Shown here piece by piece: positions 58,486-64,000 of a DNA stretch of 64,000 nucleotides (position 1 is its first letter; the number at the start of each line of letters is the position of its first letter). The stretch lies in the NCBI GenBank assembly GCA_033439265.1, contig JAVTVX010000031.1:667501-731500 (forward strand), given 5' to 3'. The notes beneath the pieces were generated by a model. It had not been told where the DNA came from and ran no database searches. It saw only the letters and a program-made list of their open reading frames with translations. The position numbers and the translations under genes were made by a program. This DNA comes from Dillenia suffruticosa. Taxonomy: Eukaryota > Streptophyta > Magnoliopsida > Dilleniales > Dilleniaceae.

Positions 58486-61400
58486 ATGCGAATATTCGGT
58501 ATCGATGCCCGTATTCTCATAGATACTGGGTCAAATTTTTCCTATGTAAGCGATACGTTCGCTTGTCATTCTGATAGACCTCTCTCGCCACTTGATGCGG
58601 AGATTTTGGTAGTCACTCCTCTTGACAAGCATATTGCTCGAGATACAGTCTATAGGAGCTGTGAGGTCGGAATTGGGGAGACAGTATTAGAGGCAGATCT
58701 TATTCCGCTCCCTATCACGGATTTCGATGCCATCCTAGGGATGGATTGGCTGAGTTTACACCGGGCTTCCGTGGATTGTTTCACGAAGGAGGTTGAGTTT
58801 AGGAGGTCCGAGCAGCCACCGTTAGTATTCCGAGGCGAGAGACGAGTGTTGCCTCGCAGTATTATCTCTGTTATGAAGGCCAGACGTTTGGTACGCCATG
58901 GTTGTGCGGCTTACCTGGCTTATGTTGTCGACACCACCGTTGAGGGACCGAGGCTTGAAGATGTCCCTGTGGTGCAAGAATTTTTAGATGTGTTCCCCGA
59001 GGAGCTTCCCGGATTACCACCAGTTCGGGAGTTCGATTTCGAGATTGATTTAGTACCGGGGACCAATCCTATTTCTATTCCGCCATACAGAATGGCGCCT
59101 GCTGAACTGAGAGAGCTTAAAACTCAGTTACAGGAACTTCTTGACAAGGGGTTTATTCGTCCGAGCACCTCACCTTGGGGCGCTCCGGTACTGTTTGTAA
59201 AGAAGAAGGATGGTACATTTCGGCTTTGTGTGGATTACAGGCAATTGAACAAAGCCACCATCAAGAACCGATATCCCCTGCCTCGTATCGATGACTTGTT
59301 TGATCAGCTGCAGGGAGCTAAGGTTTTCTCTAAGGTTGATCTCCGTTCGGGTTATCATCAGTTGAGGATTCAGGCCGAAGATGTGCCCAAGACAGCTTTT
59401 CGCACCCGATACGGCCATTACGAGTTTCTAGTCATGCCGTTTGGGCTGACTAATGCCCCAGCTGCTTTTATGGATCTGATGAACCGAGTTTTTCACGACT
59501 ATTTGGATCGGTTCGTCATCGTATTCATCGATGACATCTTGATATATTCACGGAGCGATGAAGATCATGTTCAGCACCTTCGGGTGGTATTACAGATACT
59601 CCGTGAGAAGCAGCTATATGCCAAATTCTCAAAATGTGAGTTTTGGCTAAGACAAATTGGATTCTTGGGGCACATTGTCTCAGCGGAAGGTATTTATGTT
59701 GATCCGCGGAAGGTTGAGGCTATAGTGAAGTGGGAGCAGCCACAAACAGTTACCGAGATTCGTAGTTTTCTCGGTTTGGCCGGGTATTATCGCAGATTTG
59801 TAGAGGGATTCTCCCGGATAGCTGCTCCGTTGTCGAGATTGACCCAAAAGGGGGTCAAGTTTGCTTGGGATGACCGTTGTGAGGCAAGCTTCCAGGAGCT
59901 CAAACAACGGTTAACATCCGCCCCTATTTTAGCCCTTCCCACTAGTAGTCGGGAGTATACAGTGTACAGTGATGCTAGCCAACAGGGATTGGGTTGTGTT
60001 CTGATGCAGGATGGTCGGGTTATTGCGTATGCCTCGCGACAGCTGAAGAAACACGAGGGTAACTACCCGACACATGATTTAGAGTTGGCAGCCATAGTCT
60101 TCGCGTTGAAGATATGGCGGCATTATCTTTATGGGGTAACCTGCAGGGTATTTACCGACCACAGGAGTTTGAAATATCTGTTTACCCAAAAAGAGCTGAA
60201 TTTGAGACAGAGGAGATGGTTGGAGTTATTGAAAGACTATGATATCATTATTGACTATCATCCGGGCAAGGCAAATGTTGTAGCAGATGCCTTGAGTCGG
60301 AAGTCAGCATCATCCTCACAGTCGACAGAGAAAGCCTACCTTTCTTGTTTAGTGGGACTCCGAGCCTTAGGAGTCAGTTTGACTAACGATGATCAGGGAG
60401 GCTTATTAGCCAGATTTGAGGTCAGGCCGACTTTGTTCGACCGTATCAGGGAGCTCCAGAGTACGGATGAGGAGATCCAGGCTATTGCAGATAGAGTCCG
60501 CAGAGCTGAGGGCGGAGACTTTAGAGTCCGTGATGATGGACTCATGGTATTCAGAGACAGAGTGTGTATTCCGGCCGATAGTGATCTTCGGCGTGCTATC
60601 CTTGAGGAAGCACATTCTTCTGCATATGCTATGCATCCCGGGGGTACGAAGATGTATCGGACCATCAGAGGTAGCTACTGGTGGTCAGGCATGAAGAGGG
60701 ATATAGCAGAGTTTGTGGCACGATGCTTGGTGTGCCAGCAGGTGAAGGCCGAACATCAGCGTCCAGCGGGCACACTGCAGCCTCTTCGTATTCCTGAGTG
60801 GAAATGGGAGCATATTACTATGGATTTCGTGATGGGATTGCCTCGGACTTCTACACGGCATGATGCGATTTGGGTGATTGTCGATCGACTCACCAAATCC
60901 GCGCATTTCATCCCTATCCGCAGTGACTATTCTTTAGAGGCGTTGGCACGTCTCTACATTGATACCATAGTTCGACTTCACGGGGTACCTGTGTCGATTG
61001 TTTCAGATAGGGACCCCAGGTTCACATCTAGGTTTTGGCCCAAATTGCAGGAGGCATTGGGTACTAGATTGAATTTCAGTACGGCATATCACCCTCAGAC
61101 GGACGGCCAGTCTGAGAGGACCATTCAGACCCTTGAGGACATGCTGAGAGCATGTGTGATGGATTTCCGGGGTAGTTGGGATCGGCACCTTCCACTAGTC
61201 GAGTTCGCATATAATAACAGTTATCAAGCCAGTATAGGGATGCCCCCGTATGAGGCACTATATGGCAGGAAGTGCCGCACCCCGATATGCTGGGATGAGG
61301 TCGGAGAGCGACGTCTCAACAGCGTTGAGTTGATTGAACAAACAAAGGATAAAGTTAAGGTTATCCGTGAGCGGATGAAAGCCGCCCAGGACAGACAGAA

Positions 61401-61863
61401 GACGTATGCTGATCGTAGGCGGCGACCTCTTGAGTTTGCTACGGGAGATATGGTTTTCTTGAGAATATCTCCCTGGAAGGGAGTTATACGGTTCAGGCAG
61501 CGGGGCAAGTTGAGCCCTAGATATATTGGGCCCTTCCGTATCCTTGAGAGGGTCGGGAGTGTGGCATATAGATTGGAGCTGCCAGATGAACTATCCCGCA
61601 TTCACGACGTATTCCATGTCTCAGTACTCAGGAAATACTTGACCGATCCTTCTCATGTACTTGAGCCTCCACCTCTTGAGTTGCGAGAGGATCTTCGTTT
61701 TCCAGTTCAGCCCGTGGCTATTCTAGATCGACAAGTCAGGAAGCTACGGAGTAAGGAAATTTCATTAGTCAAAGTTTTGTGGAGAAGTGATCAGGTCAAG
61801 GAGGAGACCTGGGAGCAAGAGGAAGCTATGAGGAGTCAATACCCCCATTTATTTACAGTGTAA
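58486..61863 (+). CDS. pol: Intact Tekay/Del-type Pol polyprotein
   Basis: 1125 residues without a stop. Domains: aspartic protease with DTG at 13-15; reverse transcriptase about 170-400 with [11 protein letters not shown] and catalytic FIDD (Asp349, Asp350); RNase H about 485-605 with Asp496, Glu533 and Asp558; integrase with HHCC zinc finger (His710, His717, Cys747, Cys750) and catalytic Asp780, Asp841, Glu877 in D-D35-E spacing; GPF-type segment near 1015; C-terminal chromodomain about 1077-1123 ([12 protein letters not shown]...ETWEQE). The chromodomain lacks some cage aromatics of classical chromodomains, as in other plant chromoviruses. The chosen ATG may never be used as a start if the gag-pol intron is spliced, since reading would enter from gag. 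Confidence 0.95.
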   Translation: MRIFGIDARILIDTGSNFSYVSDTFACHSDRPLSPLDAEILVVTPLDKHIARDTVYRSCEVGIGETVLEADLIPLPITDFDAILGMDWLSLHRASVDCFTKEVEFRRSEQPPLVFRGERRVLPRSIISVMKARRLVRHGCAAYLAYVVDTTVEGPRLEDVPVVQEFLDVFPEELPGLPPVREFDFEIDLVPGTNPISIPPYRMAPAELRELKTQLQELLDKGFIRPSTSPWGAPVLFVKKKDGTFRLCVDYRQLNKATIKNRYPLPRIDDLFDQLQGAKVFSKVDLRSGYHQLRIQAEDVPKTAFRTRYGHYEFLVMPFGLTNAPAAFMDLMNRVFHDYLDRFVIVFIDDILIYSRSDEDHVQHLRVVLQILREKQLYAKFSKCEFWLRQIGFLGHIVSAEGIYVDPRKVEAIVKWEQPQTVTEIRSFLGLAGYYRRFVEGFSRIAAPLSRLTQKGVKFAWDDRCEASFQELKQRLTSAPILALPTSSREYTVYSDASQQGLGCVLMQDGRVIAYASRQLKKHEGNYPTHDLELAAIVFALKIWRHYLYGVTCRVFTDHRSLKYLFTQKELNLRQRRWLELLKDYDIIIDYHPGKANVVADALSRKSASSSQSTEKAYLSCLVGLRALGVSLTNDDQGGLLARFEVRPTLFDRIRELQSTDEEIQAIADRVRRAEGGDFRVRDDGLMVFRDRVCIPADSDLRRAILEEAHSSAYAMHPGGTKMYRTIRGSYWWSGMKRDIAEFVARCLVCQQVKAEHQRPAGTLQPLRIPEWKWEHITMDFVMGLPRTSTRHDAIWVIVDRLTKSAHFIPIRSDYSLEALARLYIDTIVRLHGVPVSIVSDRDPRFTSRFWPKLQEALGTRLNFSTAYHPQTDGQSERTIQTLEDMLRACVMDFRGSWDRHLPLVEFAYNNSYQASIGMPPYEALYGRKCRTPICWDEVGERRLNSVELIEQTKDKVKVIRERMKAAQDRQKTYADRRRRPLEFATGDMVFLRISPWKGVIRFRQRGKLSPRYIGPFRILERVGSVAYRLELPDELSRIHDVFHVSVLRKYLTDPSHVLEPPPLELREDLRFPVQPVAILDRQVRKLRSKEISLVKVLWRSDQVKEETWEQEEAMRSQYPHLFTV

Positions 61864-61897
61864 ATTCTCTTTTAGTTTCGAGGACGAAACTTGATTT

Positions 61898-61911
61898 TAG
61901 GGGGTTAGAAA
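61898..61911 (+). other. Polypurine tract of element 3
   Basis: TTAGGGGGTTAGAAA-like tract directly before the 3' LTR at 61912, matching element 1. Confidence 0.8.
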
Positions 61912-64000
61912 TGTAACACTGCACAAAAAAAAAAAAAAGTCAAAATTAGGGCTTAAAGCCCTAATTCTTTTTTTTATTTATTTTCTCTCTCTCTCTCTCT
62001 CCCTCTCTCCCTCTTTCCCTCTTTCTCCCTTTCTCTTCTCCGCCGCGGCCCCTCTCCCGCCACCGCACGCCGCCCACTGCGCCACCTTTCTCCCGCGATC
62101 CCCGCCGCTGCAGCGCCTCCCGTGAGCAGCCCCTCTCCTCCGCGCAGCGCGATCTCCTACGAGCTGCGCTAGCCCAGCCGAGTGCGCGACTGTCCGAGCG
62201 CTCCACTGCGCGAGCCCACGCCTGCTCGGGAGCTCACTTGCGCACCGCGATCTCCTGCGAACGCTGCCACCTCGAGCCATCGCGAGCCTTGTGCGCGATC
62301 TCCCGTGAGCCAGCACGAGCTAGCGCACGAGCCAGCGCGCGACCCAGCTCGCGTCCCAGCACGAGCCAGCGCGCGACCCAGCGCGAGCCAGCGCGCGACC
62401 CAGCTCGTGACCTAGAGCGAGCCCTAGCCCGTGAGCGGGCCAGCCCACCAGCGGCCCAAGGCCCAGTCCAGCCGCGGCCCACTGCATCCCGCGAAGCCCG
62501 CTGCGACCAGCAAGCCGGGCTGAGAGCCCGTGAGCCACCAGCGGGCCAGCCCGCTAGCAGCCAGCCCACCGGCCCGCGAGCCCGTGACGGCCCGCGAGCC
62601 CGCGACCGGCTTTCCCCTGTGAGAGCTCACCTGCATCTTCTGTACTGCAGGTAACGACTGTATTGATTGAAGTTCTATGGTTTGCTGGTAGAAATTTAGT
62701 GGTTTCTAATACATCTGAAGTTTGGGAAATATTACAGGTTTTAAACCAACCCGACGGGCGAACGACAACTAGGTCTGAAACCCGAGGAACCTTAGGTGAG
62801 AGATGAATAAATTTTATTGATAGAATCCCTTATTAGGGTTTTAATCGTTATAAATTTGACGATTTGATTAGGTTTGTCTTTTGGAGAGTCGTTGAAAAAA
62901 AAATAGGGAGTGACCACCCTCCCTAGATAAGGTGAGTGGGACTCTAATCTCTTGCATAAAATAGTAAAACGTATTTTCTGTCGCATTTTCGATAAAACAT
63001 GCTTTGATATGCATTCGTTGACGTGTGATATTAAATTTGGAAATCTGTTTTGTGATTTTTGGAGTGTCTTGAATTATATTTGCAATGACTATGCATCCAT
63101 GGTTTGAGATGAATCAATAGTTGTGCCATTTTTTTGAAAATGTATAAATTTCATTTTATACCAATGTAGTGATATGCTGTTTTGAAATGAATTTGATGAG
63201 ACGTATTGGCACGCAAAATTTAAAAATGTTTTTGATGAACTATGTGGGTTGGATGCCTACTAGTTGTGCGATGATGTGATGATACTCGTGGGACGTTGTG
63301 CCCGGGGACGTTGTGCCCTTGTGATACTATGGGACGTTGTGCCCTTGTGATATTATGATATTCCGTAGCTACGAAGGGCGTTTGTAGAGGCACGGGTTGC
63401 CCGGATACGCTTCTGCAGGAGGTATCCGCAAACGTCATTTATTCTAAAGGCTATAGGCGCGGCCGGTTGAACCCACGTAGGGGGAGGACGTGTGTGACGC
63501 CACCGTCTAGCACCGGACGGGGTCCTATACACGTTGATGAGTTGGCCCCAGCGAGCTCATGGCCAACGTCGGGGTAGAGAGCGTTTCAAAGTCTATGCAT
63601 AATAAAACCCCCGACGCGCCTGTCCTTGGTCACGGTTGACCTTTGCCAGGACTATTTTTGGCTCGCTCTGACATTACTTGATTTTAAATGGATGCATACA
63701 TGCTTGCTATCGTGTGTTTGATTAAATGATTTCAAAATGATAAATATATCATGTTTTGCTGCGAAGTGTAAATTGTTGTTTCGAATGATATTATTTGACA
63801 CTCCAATTGTTCACCTATGCTATTTATGCTTGATATTACCCCCCTCACTCACTGAGTATCTTCCCATGATACTCACCCCTCTATTTTCTCTCCTCAGACA
63901 GGTTTATTGTGATAGAGCGGTGTTACAGGCTCTAGTGCGGATTTATTGTTCTGACGGTGAGATTTACTTCTAATTTAGTTTCGACCCTGCGAGGTCTTGA
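61912..64000 (+). repeat. 3' LTR of element 3 (family A), cut by the window end
   Basis: 2089 bases present, about 430 expected beyond the window. Matches the 5' LTR except for a shorter poly-A run (14 against 28) and one fewer minisatellite unit of about 22 bases (near 62400). Contains the dyad at 61944-61966 and the hairpin at 63854-63874. Confidence 0.95.

Larger units (their letters stand above)
54029..64000 (+). mobile_element. Young, near-complete Tekay/Del-type chromovirus (element 3), running off the window
   Basis: Order is 5' LTR 54029-56582, primer site, gag, putative intron, pol, polypurine tract, 3' LTR from 61912 (expected end near 64429). The target duplication should be CTACC (54024-54028), but its partner is outside. 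In the parts I compared, the LTRs are the same base for base except for poly-A length (28 against 14) and one fewer 22-base minisatellite unit in the 3' LTR, implying very recent insertion. Pol is fully open; gag has a one-base frameshift. It is inserted in a family-C LTR. Confidence 0.95.

Noticed and set aside
58486-58500. Pol as an independently started gene from the ATG at 58486
   Set aside because: The ATG lies in the middle of what should be the gag-protease linker, and the splice sites give an exact in-frame join. An independent start remains possible but is less likely.

Overview
The window is nuclear DNA of a flowering plant, probably a dicot. The clues are two copies of a plant-specific DUF247 (UPF0481) gene and an otherwise solid fill of plant transposable elements: Ty3/gypsy chromoviruses of the Tekay/Del type, Athila and Tat lineages, LINE relics and a CACTA element. 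The sequence does not identify the species. Only one host gene looks intact: a DUF247 membrane protein on the minus strand at 49582-51273.

Layout: 1-3626 is the 5' end of a Tekay-like element (LTR family C, primer site, first 46 codons of gag). Next come about 1 kb of unassigned DNA and a complete but decayed minus-strand Tekay element, 4667-14375 (LTR family A, target duplication GTGTA). From 15.2 to 22 kb runs one arm of a large inverted duplication; it carries a DUF247 pseudogene split by a solo LTR (family B, 15692-18703, duplication GTAAA) and a LINE relic. A non-autonomous CACTA element lies at 23792-26525. From 26.9 to 41.1 kb is a mosaic of Tat and Athila relics. The second arm (about 51.8 back to 42.2 kb) holds the LINE relic, a solo LTR of family C (43315-49102) with a solo family-B LTR nested in it, and the intact DUF247 gene. 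From 51937 a further family-C LTR is interrupted at 54028 by a very young Tekay element that runs off the window. Its two LTRs look identical apart from repeat lengths, pol is open for 1125 codons, and gag carries a one-base frameshift.

The most interesting signal is in how the Tekay-type elements are built. Gag and pol are separate frames divided by a 187-193 bp stretch with a donor, a pyrimidine-rich acceptor and exact in-frame joining, conserved in both copies. Inside the long LTRs, a chain of donor and acceptor sites is conserved between families A, B and C, and a last acceptor lies directly before the gag ATG. Together these suggest a multi-intron leader plus alternative splicing that separates genomic RNA, Gag mRNA and Gag-Pol mRNA. 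The LTRs also share dyad motifs: a telo-box-like palindrome at the 5' end and a GAGTATC/GATACTC hairpin beside the proposed branch point. All splicing claims are inferred from sequence and comparison between copies; no transcript evidence was available.
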